Origin: Heterostelium multicystogenum
Taxonomy: Eukaryota; Evosea; Eumycetozoa; Acytosteliales; Acytosteliaceae
Reading direction: 5' to 3'
NCBI GenBank assembly: GCA_003667245.1
Contig: RCNN01000583.1
Span: 1 to 32,030 of the forward strand
Length of the DNA stretch: 32,030 bases
Under the pieces are notes generated by a model. The model was not told where the DNA came from and searched no databases. It was given only the letters and a program-made list of their open reading frames with translations. The position numbers were made by a program, and so were the translations under genes. How positions within the stretch are numbered: the stretch's first letter is position 1; each line of letters opens with the position of its first letter. This document shows, one piece after another, positions 17,527 to 25,748 of this stretch.

Positions 17527-18555
17527 TCATTCGCTCTCGATCAAAGAACGGTCAATTGTCTTTAAAAAGGCCTCGAACTGCTCCGCAATCAGTTTCGCGT
17601 CGACACTTTTCTCACAACGAAGCTCGACTTTTTTTCCTTCTACGCGAACCCGGCCAATACCACTGATCTCAGTATCGGCGAATTTGCTGGACGAGTTTTG
17701 CTGGGTCCGTGAAGCAATTTCCTTAGCTAGCCAACGTAGGGCGTGTTCTTGTGTCCATTGCTCATCACGCATCGCCGTCACGGCTCGCAGAAGTAGTTCG
17801 GGCTCTTTGCTGCTGAATTCAATAAAATCCTTTGCCCGCTTCCCACCGATGAGTCCTGGATTCGTGTCCAGAATGGCTTTCACTTCATTAGGCAGGTCCA
17901 TCAGCAATAGGCATCTACTCACTATCGAGTGATTGACTCCTAACCGGCGGCCCAGCGCCCTGACAGATGGCTCACCTCCAGAATCCAAAATTTTTGCGTA
18001 AGATTTACCTCGCTCGTACTCCGTGAGCGCTTCTTGGCCTTCGTTGTCCGTCAGCGCAAGGATCTGCGCCAAAGCGTCGTCCATTTCACGGACGTATGAC
18101 GTAATGGTCTCCCGGCCCAGCAATTTGTGAGCACGCCATCTGCGCTCACCGCCGACCAGCTCATAAATGCCATCACCTATAGGTCTGACAGTGACGGGCT
18201 TGGCCAAGCCAACAGAAGCGATCGAATTTGCAAGGTCTTCGATAGCAGCCTCGCTGAATGCCAGACGTGGCTGGAATGGCGATACCCGTATATTGCTGGT
18301 GCTGATCTCAGCTATGACACCGTTCGCGGCTCCCGTTTCAAGAACCTTGCCGGAGACTTTAGCCTGGCTATTCTCGCCCTCGATGCCTGCTACCGCTTGC
18401 TCAGCAACAGGCTCATTGACCTGTTGCTGAGCAAGCATTTCCCTAACCGAAACTCTTAAATTGGGTTCAGGCAATTCCGCCGGCGTCCTTTTGACGCCAG
18501 ACATCCAGGTAGGCGCATCTTTTGGCTTTCCTGGAAAATCCTCTGACTTAGCCAT
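17527..18555 (-). CDS. parB: Plasmid partition protein ParB
   Basis: CTP-dependent centromere-binding protein of the partition system. ATG at 18555 follows GGAGAAATT; an upstream start at 18594 is possible but has no site. The N-terminal region is linker-like; the ParB domain shows the box VSPFQPR, then SIASVGLAKPVTVRPI and the CTP-binding motif ELVGGERRWRAHKLLG. The HTH is VRALGRRLGVNHSIVSRCLL. A C-terminal dimerisation region follows (VEGKKVELRCEKSVDAK). Length 342 from this start is usual. The three palindromes between it and parA are the probable binding sites. Confidence 0.92.
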   Translation of the reverse strand: MAKSEDFPGKPKDAPTWMSGVKRTPAELPEPNLRVSVREMLAQQQVNEPVAEQAVAGIEGENSQAKVSGKVLETGAANGVIAEISTSNIRVSPFQPRLAFSEAAIEDLANSIASVGLAKPVTVRPIGDGIYELVGGERRWRAHKLLGRETITSYVREMDDALAQILALTDNEGQEALTEYERGKSYAKILDSGGEPSVRALGRRLGVNHSIVSRCLLLMDLPNEVKAILDTNPGLIGGKRAKDFIEFSSKEPELLLRAVTAMRDEQWTQEHALRWLAKEIASRTQQNSSSKFADTEISGIGRVRVEGKKVELRCEKSVDAKLIAEQFEAFLKTIDRSLIESE

Positions 18556-18624
18556 AATTTCTCCGTCAATTAACCGCTGTAACGTGGAGCGCATCTAATC
18601 TTTGGGCCTGCTGAAGATCTCAAG

Positions 18625-18713
18625 TGGTGCTCGGAGCACCAGTTAAGCTCAGCAGACTGATGGTGCTCCGAGCACCAGTGAAGCTCAAAACCCAAGTGGT
18701 GCTCCGAGCACCA
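18625..18713. repeat. Three 36-bp-phased palindromes between parA and parB (putative parS)
   Basis: TGGTGCTC(C/G)GAGCACCA occurs at 18625-18641, 18661-18677 and 18697-18713. The unit starts are exactly 36 bp apart. AGT and, in two copies, AAGCTCA follow each palindrome. The last copy ends one base before the parA stop codon. Position and symmetry fit a ParB centromere or a Par autoregulation site. Confidence 0.85.
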
Positions 18714-18714
18714 G

Positions 18715-19849
18715 TCACTGAGAAGCAAACTCCCGGACTTTTTGGAGTGCTTCGCTAAAAACTGAGCGCATGGAGTCAATAGTTTTGCTGGTAGCGCCCT
18801 TCCATACGATCAGAGGAATGCCTTGATCCAGCGCTTTACCATAGTCTTCTGAGTAATAGAGCTTTTCTTCAGCAACCCGACCAGGGAAGAGATCGTTCAG
18901 AACGACAAGGTTATTCAAGATGCGTTTACGGTTCCTGATGAACATGGTCGGGATTGCTAGAACAACAGGGGAGCGACGGTATGCCTTGGCAAATCGAACC
19001 ATCCATTCATTCAGCCGCATAAGGGCGCGGAAAGAGAATTTATCCATCCGAACAGGGCAGATAACAAAGTCGCTAGCGACGATGGAGTTTTTTGTGAGTC
19101 GAGAAGCGGTAGGGGCATTGTCGAAAAGGATCACGTCATAGGCTGACGTATCAATACCGGGAATCTCTCCAGTCCTGGCTCGCTCTAGCCAGTCTGCATA
19201 CCAGAAATCCATATTGTTCTCTGCGTCTAAAGCAACAACAAGATCCTCGAGGTACGCATCAGCTGGGATGAGGTGGGGGCCGTTCTCGCCGAATGGCTTT
19301 TTTGATGACTTGCTCAAAAGACAATGGCTCGAATTGTCGACCTCTCAGCTCTGGGCTCAGAAGGTTCCCTAGGTTGCCCTCAACATAGCGCTCTGGAGGA
19401 ATTCCCATCGATTCAAGGTCAGACCTTGCCAAATCTGGGTCATACCCCAGCTCACTCGACGAGTCGCCCTGGGGATCATTATCAATGATAAGAATCCGGA
19501 GCCCTTGCATCTGGAGGTAGATTGCCAGGTTGACCGTTACGGTCGTTTTTCCCGTGCCGCCCTTGGGAACGAAGGTTGATATCACAACCTGCCGTGGTAG
19601 CCCCTTTGCTTGACCTTTCGCTCTACGGATCGCTGCGATATCGAAAATATCACTCAGGGTATAAGCCCGAGTTGGGACAGTGCCGCGAGCAATGCGGCGA
19701 ATTTCCAGCCCGTTTTCATCCTCAATGTCCTGAAGACGACGGGTAGTCAATCCAAAACAATCGGCTGCAAATTTTGGGGGGTAGAGGAGGGTGGAGAAAT
19801 CCGTGAAATAGACGGATTCCTCTTCAAACTGCTCGCTTGGCTGCTGCAT
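18715..19849 (-). CDS. parA: Plasmid partition ATPase ParA, one frameshift
   Basis: Walker-type ATPase that moves plasmid copies apart, 377 residues if one base is removed. ATG at 19849 follows AGGGA. The long N-terminus has an HTH-like segment (PPKFAADCFGLTTRRLQDIE), as in autoregulating type Ia ParA. The deviant Walker A is VPKGGTGKTTVTVNLA, then ILIIDNDPQGDSSSELG (Walker A') and VILFDNAPTASRLT. The frame breaks near 19295 at AAAAAA (five expected): VIKK then PFGENGPHLIPADAYLEDL. An essential gene broken at a homopolymer suggests a sequence error. Confidence 0.9.
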
Positions 19850-20050
19850 GACGATCCCTGCATTGTTGAATACAGGTGAATCATAATACGTTAAGTTGCT
19901 TTTTCAAGAAAAATCATGGTACAGGCTGGGTTTTTGCCTGTAAAACCGAACTGGAAACGGCTTTTTCCACCTCACAGTTCGGCTTGGCTTGGATGTTTTG
20001 GAGACTAAACCCGAATTCACGCTAGGTAAAGCGAGAGCCGATGTCAGCGG
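19850..20050. promoter_or_regulatory. Upstream region of parA
   Basis: 200 bp without a gene between parA and the minus-strand exported-protein gene. It should hold the par promoter. AT-rich stretches (TAATACGTTAAG around 19885; AAGAAAAATCAT around 19905) are candidate promoter elements. An inverted pair of CCGAACTG and CAGTTCGG flanks 19945-19982. Confidence 0.45.
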
Positions 20051-20531
20051 TCAGGCGTACTGTTTTTGGGCATCGGTGCGTGCACGTTTGAAGTCCGCGC
20101 TTATGTAGTTGACTGTGAATTGGGTGTCCATGGGATGCGATTCGACCACTACCTCGGTGGAGCCAGACAAGAATGTGATGTTCTCAAACCCGTGGCTGGA
20201 CTCGTCTGTGCCAATTTGCAGCTGGCTTCTCAGCCCGCTTAGCACTTCCTCCAGGTGAAGTTTGTCAGCTTTTACCGTAGCGACATCCAGTACCCCTTCA
20301 GCGTTGAAGGCCAGCTGAATGTCAGTGACACCCTCCAGGTTTACCTCCCATTCTGAGAGATTAAGTACCGGGCCGCCGGTGTAGGACGTACCAATCTTGT
20401 CGATGATGGTGTAGTGCTGCTGGACGTCGACGATCGTTCGTAACGCCTACAGTCAGGCTTACCGGCTCCGGCGCTATGACAGCCATGCTGAGCAGATAAG
20501 CTGCGACGCCCGCGAAAGCGGCAGTATTCAT
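20051..20531 (-). CDS. Small exported/membrane protein (159 aa), one frameshift
   Basis: ATG at 20531 follows GGAGGAACCC. The N-terminus (AAFAGVAAYLLSMAVIAPEP) is a signal peptide or membrane anchor. The frame breaks near 20437 and continues as IVDVQQHYTIIDKIG, LNLSEWEVNLEGVTDIQLA and TVNYISADFKRARTDAQKQY, a hydrophilic beta-rich domain. Family unknown. It is placed between rep/oriV and parA on the minus strand. Confidence 0.55.
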
Positions 20532-20775
20532 TGGGTTCCTCCAGGTCATATTCGGATGGGATCATTTTCTCCTCGCCGACCTGGTGGGTGTGCTGCTTTC
20601 GAACCGAATTGTCGTCGGAAAAAACAGCCATTGGATTGTGAGTCTGCTTTTGGTTTTTCAACCCTCAGAAAATTAGCTTTTCAGTTTTTAAAAGCCTTTT
20701 AACTGTTTTTCTCTTGTTGTTCTCTTGTTTTTAGAGAGCTGGAGCCCTTGTATTACGTGGCCTCCAGAGGATCAT

Positions 20776-20937
20776 CGACTACAAATTACGGCATTGCGAC
20801 TACACATTCCGGCTTTGCGACTATGGATTACGGCTGAAGCGACTACAGATTCCGGCTGTGACGACTACAGATTGCGGCCGTTATCCACAGGCCGGATGGA
20901 GGCCTGGGCTGTGTCTAACGACTACAGATTCCGGCTG
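20776..20937 (+). repeat. Iteron array A (tight spacing)
   Basis: Units start at 20776, 20797, 20818, 20840 and 20862, spaced 21 or 22 bp (two helical turns), with a sixth at 20919 beyond the DnaA box. They vary at the third-quarter position (ATTACGG, ATTCCGG, ATTGCGG), so this array is more divergent than array B. Confidence 0.9.
20881..20889 (+). promoter_or_regulatory. DnaA box (TTATCCACA)
   Basis: A perfect match to the DnaA consensus, lying between the fifth and sixth iterons of array A. It is expected to recruit host DnaA to the origin. Confidence 0.85.
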
Positions 20938-20944
20938 CTGGATG

Positions 20945-21160
20945 CTGCACGTAGCACGAGTTTGAGTTTTTATGGCTCGATTTCAAGCAATTTTGTGTTC
21001 TGAATTTGCCTGAGTGGCGTTTCTTTGGATAGAAATCGCAGTAACCCATTGTTTTTAAATGATATTTTAAATTACCCGTCGCTTATTTGACGTTTTTCAG
21101 TGGTTTGCCCTCTGCCTTGGTGGATTCGCCAATAAATAGTCTTTGAGCTTCACCGTTGGA
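20945..21160. other. AT-rich segment between the two iteron arrays
   Basis: About 215 bp of AT-rich DNA without a gene (for example TTTTTAAATGATATTTTAAAT around 21050). This is the probable site of strand opening, flanked by iterons on both sides. Confidence 0.6.
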
Positions 21161-21165
21161 CCTAT

Positions 21166-21408
21166 CGACTACAGATTACGGCTATTTTTACAGTCATCAG
21201 CTCGATGCGACTACAGATTACGGCTGTGCGTGGACGAGTATGACCAGGCAGTTTTGCAGCCCTATCTTCGGTATCGACTACAGATTACGGCTGTGGATCA
21301 AAGCTGTCCCACGCTATCGACTACAGATTACGGCTGTTCTACGTGGCGAACGGACGCCAATCGACTACAAATTACGGCTACTGCCTATCGACTACAGATT
21401 TGTCCCTT
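21166..21408 (+). repeat. Iteron array B (wide spacing)
   Basis: Units start at 21166, 21208, 21275, 21318, 21362 and 21389. Four are perfect CGACTACAGATTACGGCT; that at 21362 has one change and that at 21389 is truncated. Several spacings are 42 to 44 bp (about four helical turns), roughly twice those of array A. Confidence 0.9.
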
Positions 21409-21488
21409 GTCTTGCGATTGGATGAGGTGGTTGGCTGTGAGGCCCATTTTTACTGGGGTCTAGAGCCTAACCGACTCCTGGGTATCGA

Positions 21489-21510
21489 CTACAGCGTAAT
21501 CTCTCTGTAG
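21489..21510. promoter_or_regulatory. Inverted iteron half-sites before rep (autoregulatory operator)
   Basis: CTACAG (21489-21494) and CTGTAG (21505-21510) form an inverted repeat with ten bases between, sharing the iteron core CGACTACAG. It is 28 bp before the rep ATG. In Rep_3 systems dimers bind such inverted half-sites to repress rep. Confidence 0.6.
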
Positions 21511-21538
21511 GGTTCCGTTACTAATCGTGGGGCCAGAC

Positions 21539-22405
21539 ATGTCCAATTTACCCAAACCTGCCAAGCCGGAACCTAAGCCGCTCCGGGTTACGAAATCCAA
21601 TACGCTGATTACCGCGTCGTACCGGCTGACGCTCAACGAGCAGCGGTTGATCCTCGCGGCTATCAGTAAACTCGATCCAAGAAGGCCCATGCCGAAAAAG
21701 GTGTCTGTCTCGGCCGTGGACTATTCGGATATCTACGGCGTCCAGCTCAGGCATGCCTATGAGCAGATGAAAGTGGCAGCTGATGAGCTGTACGAGCGCG
21801 ATATTAAGACCTTTGACGGCTCTGGCATGGAGCGGAAGCGTTGGGTCGATCGGGCCAAGTATTTGGATGGTGAGGGTCGCGTTGAGTTGTCGTTCACCAT
21901 CCATGTCATGCCCTATCTCACGATGCTGTACAGCAAAGTGACTAGCTATGATCTTCGGCGGGTTGCCTGCCTGGACTCGAGCCATTCGTTCCGGCTGTTT
22001 GAGATGCTGATGCAGTTTCGGAAGACAGGATGGGCCTACATTGAGGTCGAATCCTTGCGGGTCGCCCTCGGATTGTCGGATGCCTATCAACGATTCAACA
22101 ACCTCCGCCAGAGAGTCATAGATCCGGCAGTTGCGGAGCTGAAGACTAAGAGCAACCTGGATGTCAGCTATGAGTTGAAGAGGGAAGGGCGGAAGGTGGT
22201 CGCAATCAAATTCACCTTCCGTGACGTTGCACAGCTCCCGCTTAATCTGGAACTTGACCCTGAAGATCTTCCCCCTCTTCCTGAGTTTGACCCCGCAGAA
22301 GATAGCGAATGGCTGGCCACTCAGCCGTTGGGTGAGTTGGCGGAAGCTCAGGAAGCTGGGCTGCTGTTCACTGTTTCGGCAGAGGAAGAAGAGCAACCAG
22401 ATTAG
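21539..22405 (+). CDS. rep: Rep_3-family plasmid replication initiator
   Basis: Initiator that binds the upstream iterons and loads the replisome. Two winged-helix domains are recognisable: residues about 15-150 (ITASYRLTLNEQRLILAAIS, VDYSDIYGVQLRHAYEQMKV, SKVTSYDLRRVACLDSSHSF) and about 150-235 (RLFEMLMQFRKTGWAYIEVE, FNNLRQRVIDPAVAELKTKS). An acidic tail rich in Glu and Asp follows. Start: the ATG at 21539 has GGGG eight bases before it; a GTG at 21527 would add four residues. Length 288 is usual. Intact, unlike many neighbours. Confidence 0.95.
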   Translation: MSNLPKPAKPEPKPLRVTKSNTLITASYRLTLNEQRLILAAISKLDPRRPMPKKVSVSAVDYSDIYGVQLRHAYEQMKVAADELYERDIKTFDGSGMERKRWVDRAKYLDGEGRVELSFTIHVMPYLTMLYSKVTSYDLRRVACLDSSHSFRLFEMLMQFRKTGWAYIEVESLRVALGLSDAYQRFNNLRQRVIDPAVAELKTKSNLDVSYELKREGRKVVAIKFTFRDVAQLPLNLELDPEDLPPLPEFDPAEDSEWLATQPLGELAEAQEAGLLFTVSAEEEEQPD

Positions 22406-22409
22406 CATG

Positions 22410-22512
22410 CGTCGTCATCTGACGGCCGTTTGTGCCTTTTCTAGCAATGCTCCCGGTGCCGTTCATTCCTGCCCAGGCATTCGAGTCGTCATTTGCCGTC
22501 CGTTTAGTGCCA
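22410..22512. repeat. Imperfect direct repeat downstream of rep
   Basis: GTCGTCATCTGACGGCCGTTTGTGCC near 22411 recurs as GTCGTCATTTGCCGTCCGTTTAGTGCC near 22487 with a few mismatches, 76 bp apart. Both copies start soon after the rep stop. No function is evident; a remnant duplication or regulator site is possible. Confidence 0.45.
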
Positions 22513-22525
22513 ATTCCATAGCAAA

Positions 22526-22549
22526 AACCCGCCTTGGTGGCGGGTTTTC
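22526..22549 (+). terminator. Terminator of rep
   Basis: Stem CCCGCC (22528-22533) and GGCGGG (22539-22544) with loop TTGGT, followed by TTTT. An A run before it makes it usable from the other strand as well. Confidence 0.85.
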
Positions 22550-22575
22550 TTGGCCTGGTCTTGGACGGGTGATGC

Positions 22576-22918
22576 TCAGTAATTGGGTACCAGCGTAAAT
22601 AGGCTTCGCCGCCATTGGCATACATCCTCGACTGATGCTCGCCCTGCGGTTTTGAGCGCGTCGAAGACGCTCAAAGCAAACGACATTGCAGCCTGGTCAT
22701 CTTCGTGAAGATCGACAATCACAACAGGAAACTGGTCGCCGTCATCAGCATCTGGTGTTGCTATGGCGACTGTCTGAATTTCCCCAGGTGATGCCGTCAT
22801 CGTAAGGTTCTACAACAAATCGCTTGAGCCGGCGAATCATGCCGTCACGAATCATCTGAATCAGATCGGTGCATACCGGCTCCGATTGGCACTGCTGGAA
22901 AAGTTGGATGGCTGTCAT
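22576..22918 (-). CDS. Hypothetical protein (113 aa), one frameshift
   Basis: ATG at 22918 overlaps the stop of the upstream gene (ATGA), preceded by GGGAG. The first frame gives MTAIQLFQQCQSEP and DLIQMIRDGMIRRLKR. In GGGG near 22775 (three expected) it shifts to the frame with EIQTVAIATPDADDGDQFPV, VVIVDLHEDDQAAMSFALSV and a Trp/Arg-rich end. Family unknown. Its coupling to the 141-aa gene suggests a common task. Confidence 0.55.
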
Positions 22919-23340
22919 AAGCTACGGCTCCCTTGATATGCATTCATCCTGCCAGCAGTCTCGTAAATCCCAAACGGAATTCCCCTGGCTTTGTTCGACA
23001 TCGCATTGGCGGCGAACCCTAGCATTATTTTTCCCCCCTGGTTGGGCGTGCTCTTCCTCGCGGGTGGTGGCGGAAGATCAACAAGGGCTGGAGCGGCTAC
23101 GCAAAATGCTGTTTGCATGCCAGAAACATCACCGTCCCAACACTCGCATTCGGCGTCCCAACCTTCAGGGTCAAAATTGAAGATCGTCCCGAGATCAACA
23201 GCCCCATCCAGGGTGGCGTATGCCCCGCTCAAGGTTCCGTTGATCAGTACCGCGTAGCAATCGTCGCCGATTTGCAATGCTTTCCCTGGATTGGCTTCAA
23301 GAAGACGCTGATAGGAAGCAAGGGTCTCGTCGTAAGTCAT
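22915..23340 (-). CDS. Hypothetical protein, 141 aa
   Basis: Intact frame starting MTYDETLASYQRLLEANPGK, with a beta-rich middle (YAVLINGTLSGAYATLDGAV) and two acidic Trp/Cys segments (GWDAECECWDGDVSG). Ends in QGSRSL with its TGA overlapping the start of the next gene. No family recognised. Divergent from the helicase gene, with about 145 bp between the two starts. Confidence 0.6.
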   Translation of the reverse strand: MTYDETLASYQRLLEANPGKALQIGDDCYAVLINGTLSGAYATLDGAVDLGTIFNFDPEGWDAECECWDGDVSGMQTAFCVAAPALVDLPPPPARKSTPNQGGKIMLGFAANAMSNKARGIPFGIYETAGRMNAYQGSRSL

Positions 23341-23486
23341 GGTTGCTGCTCTGATTCCGGGTGTGAGAAGACATTGCCACCGCTCCAGGAATACCCAAAT
23401 CCTGTAGAGGGCAGAGCTGGCAGACCCGCTTGGGTTTGTGCGTGGCTATGCAACCATGGAGACATATCAGAACGGAGATCCAAGGC

Positions 23487-24988
23487 ATGAACTTCACCCA
23501 CGAACAGGGGCCAGCGATTAACTCGTTGGCCCGTATCGTCAAGCTGGTGGCTTTTGCTGGAACAGGGAAGACCACCACGCTTGTTGGCTATGCCAAGGCT
23601 AGACCTCAATGCCGTCTGCTCTACCTCTGCTACAACAAAAGCGTCGAGATTGCTGCCAAGCAAAAGTTTCCGCCGAACGTGACGTGCAAAACAGCCCATG
23701 GCTTGGCTTATGCGTCGATCGGATCGAAGTACAGACACAAGCTCACGAGCAATCTGCGTCTGACCGACATTGCGAGAGTTATCGGCTCACAGAACTGGGA
23801 GCTGGTGCGCAGCGTGCAAGAGACGCTGAACAATTATTTGGCCAGCGCGGATGACGATATCGAGCTTTGTCACTGCCCTGTAAGCAAGCTCAAAACGGAT
23901 CGAATGAAGCGCTCCGCCGGCAGCATCGTCGATGGAGCCAGGCAGCTTTGGTTGCAAATGTGCGACATCAATAACGAGGCAGCGAATATTCCGCACGACG
24001 GGTACCTCAAGCTCTGGGCTCTCTCGAAACCAAACTTGCGGGATCGTTACGATATTGCGCTTGGAGATGAGGCACAGGACATCAATCCAGTGATTGCAGG
24101 TGTGCTTGCACAGCAGGCGGCATACGGTATGGGAGTAGTCGTGTGTGGCGATGGCCATCAGATGCTCTACCGTTTCAGGGGGGCTGTAGACGCCCTCAAT
24201 GCGACCTGGCTCGACAAAGCGGAAGTCCATTACCTCACTCAGTCGTTTCGGTTCGGGTCTGCCGTTGCGCACGTCGCCAACATGGTTCTCGCGTTCAAGG
24301 GTGAATCCCGTCAACTGGCTGGGCTTGGTGGCGAGACTCGTGTTTCAAAGGCGCTACCCGCTGACCTTGAACATCGCACCGTACTCTGCCGGACCGTGGT
24401 TGGAGTGATCGAGACGGCGTTGGCCAATGTAGAGACAGGTGCAAAGATCTACTGGGTTGGGGGATCGAGGGTTACAACCTCCAGGATCTTGAAGACCTAC
24501 ATGCGCTATCGAAGGGGTGGCGTGACCGAGTGAAGGGGAAAAAACTCCTCCAGGAATATCCTGATTATGATCTCTACAAGCAGATTGCCGATGAAAGCCA
24601 AGACCCTGAGATGAACCGCTCGATCAAGATCATCGAGCAGTACAGCGCGGATCTCCCGGAGTTGTTTGCCAAGCTGCGGCGCAATGCCGTCACTGATGAG
24701 CTTGAAGCCACCATCACCCTCAGCACCGCGCATCGCTCGAAAGGCTTGGAGTGGGATGCGGTGCAACTGGCTGAGGATTTCACCTTCGATCCGTTCAATC
24801 CGGACAACGAAAAGGAACCATGGATCGATGAGATGAACCTCCTATACGTCGCGTGTACGCGTGCTATGCGTGTTCTGGCTGTCAACTCGACGATGTTGGA
24901 GATCATGAAAGAGTTCGTCGACCGGCGTGATGGTCGCAAGCCAAACACCCCAATGGTTTTCAGGAAGAAACAGGCGGCTGCCGCGTAG
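23487..24988 (+). CDS. UvrD/Rep-like SF1 DNA helicase, one frameshift
   Basis: ATP-dependent helicase, 500 residues when one base is added. ATG at 23487 (MNFTHEQGPAIN) follows GGAG. Motif I is VAFAGTGKTTTLVGY, Ia YLCYNKSVEIA, motif II ALGDEAQDINP, motif III CGDGHQMLYRFRGA, motif IV LTQSFRFGSAVAHVAN. The frame breaks near 24455 in a GGGGG run (six expected) and continues with the motif V region (LSTAHRSKGLEWDAVQLAED) and motif VI (MNLLYVACTRAMRVLAVNS). The compact arrangement resembles F-box-helicase-type SF1A proteins on plasmids and islands. A role in plasmid DNA repair or maintenance is inferred. Confidence 0.88.
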
Positions 24989-25068
24989 TGCTCCTCGAGC
25001 ATCGCATTGGGTTATCCGGTGCACGCACTAGGATTGGATTTGACCATTAGATTACCGATGGACCGTAA

Positions 25069-25434
25069 ATGAGTCGGAAAAAGCCAACCCAGCGGGATCT
25101 GGATCTGCTCGCGATGTCGAGCATTGCCAGCCAGCTACCTGTTCGTTTTGAGAATAAAACAGCCTGGCATGTGTTCGCCGGTGAGTGCCGCGGCTGCAAC
25201 CAAACGATCCCGGACGAGCATCTGAGAGGAGCTGTCACCCGAACTGCCCAGTGGTGCTTCACGATTGAAGCAAGCGGCTATTGCCCTGAGTGCAGGAGCA
25301 TCACCAGGTTCTTGTTGCGCCTTCATGATGATTTGACAGCTTCAGGCCCAATGAACGGGCTCTGGCAAACATGGAAACCGAAGCGAAAAGCAGGCTTCGC
25401 CTGGTTGCTTCGATTCTTGAAACTCACCCGCTAA
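25069..25434 (+). CDS. Small zinc-ribbon-like protein, 121 aa
   Basis: Intact. Two CxxC pairs, ECRGCNQT and YCPECRSI, about 38 residues apart, suggest a zinc ribbon. N- and C-termini are basic (MSRKKPTQRD; WKPKRKAGFA, RFLKLTR), consistent with nucleic-acid binding. It precedes the 61-aa gene by 17 bp and probably shares its transcript. No specific family is evident. Confidence 0.6.
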   Translation: MSRKKPTQRDLDLLAMSSIASQLPVRFENKTAWHVFAGECRGCNQTIPDEHLRGAVTRTAQWCFTIEASGYCPECRSITRFLLRLHDDLTASGPMNGLWQTWKPKRKAGFAWLLRFLKLTR

Positions 25435-25451
25435 TCACAGGAGATATTCTC

Positions 25452-25637
25452 ATGTCCATTTCCAGCCACCAGGCAGCTTTGCTTCAGCAGCTGCGGGATC
25501 AGGGCTATGTAGTCTTGCTCGTTGAGCCGGGCGAAACTGAACACATCAGTCGAGACAGGTTGGAGAGCCGTTTGCGAGCCGACGCTGCGGATCACATTGA
25601 GGATCTGCTGTCTCTGGAGGCAGTCCGAACTCGCTGA
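25452..25637 (+). CDS. Hypothetical protein, 61 aa
   Basis: Short intact frame with a good ribosome-binding site (AGGAG, ten bases before ATG). Sequence starts MSISSHQAALLQQLRDQGYV, then acidic to the end. No motif recognised. Probably co-transcribed with the zinc-ribbon-like gene. Confidence 0.6.
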   Translation: MSISSHQAALLQQLRDQGYVVLLVEPGETEHISRDRLESRLRADAADHIEDLLSLEAVRTR

Positions 25638-25648
25638 GCTGACACGTA

Positions 25649-25676
25649 GCAAAAAAGCCCGTTTCGAACGGGTTAA
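25649..25676. terminator. Hairpin terminator after the 61-aa gene
   Basis: Stem CCCGTT (25658-25663) and AACGGG (25667-25672), loop TCG. On the minus strand it is followed by six T; on the plus strand only by GGTTAATG. It is thus a better terminator for minus-strand transcription, or a weak bidirectional one. Confidence 0.55.
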
Positions 25677-25692
25677 TGAGATGGTCACCCCC

Positions 25693-25727
25693 AACACCCT
25701 GTGAGGGCTACGCTTTCACGGGGTGTT
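25693..25727. repeat. Hairpin upstream of IS110 transposase
   Basis: AACACCCTGTGA (25693-25704) and TCACGGGGTGTT (25716-25727) pair with one wobble around a ten-base loop. Located just before the transposase start, so it may belong to the left end of the IS110-family element (subterminal inverted repeat) rather than be a terminator. Confidence 0.5.
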
Positions 25728-25748
25728 TTGTTTTCGGAGGCCATCATC

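Larger units (their letters stand above)
20770..21535 (+). other. oriV: Iteron-type origin of vegetative replication (oriV)
   Basis: This segment lacks genes and joins two iteron arrays, a DnaA box and an AT-rich stretch just upstream of a Rep_3 initiator, the standard layout of a theta-replicating iteron plasmid. Iterons match CGACTACAGATTACGGCTG. Array A starts at 20776; array B at 21166. The AT-rich part (about 20945-21160) is the likely unwinding element. Confidence 0.9.

Noticed and set aside
18570..18779. Minus-strand 69-codon frame with three WCSEHH repeats
   Set aside because: The repeat is just the translation of the three par palindromes; not a protein gene.
20776..21408. Possible CRISPR array because of regularly repeated 19-bp units
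   Set aside because: Units are iterons: the spacers are too short or uneven, lie in front of a Rep_3 gene and include a DnaA box. No cas genes.
21548..22408. Minus-strand 286-codon frame opposite rep
   Set aside because: Mirror of a recognisable Rep_3 gene; no motifs or start signals.
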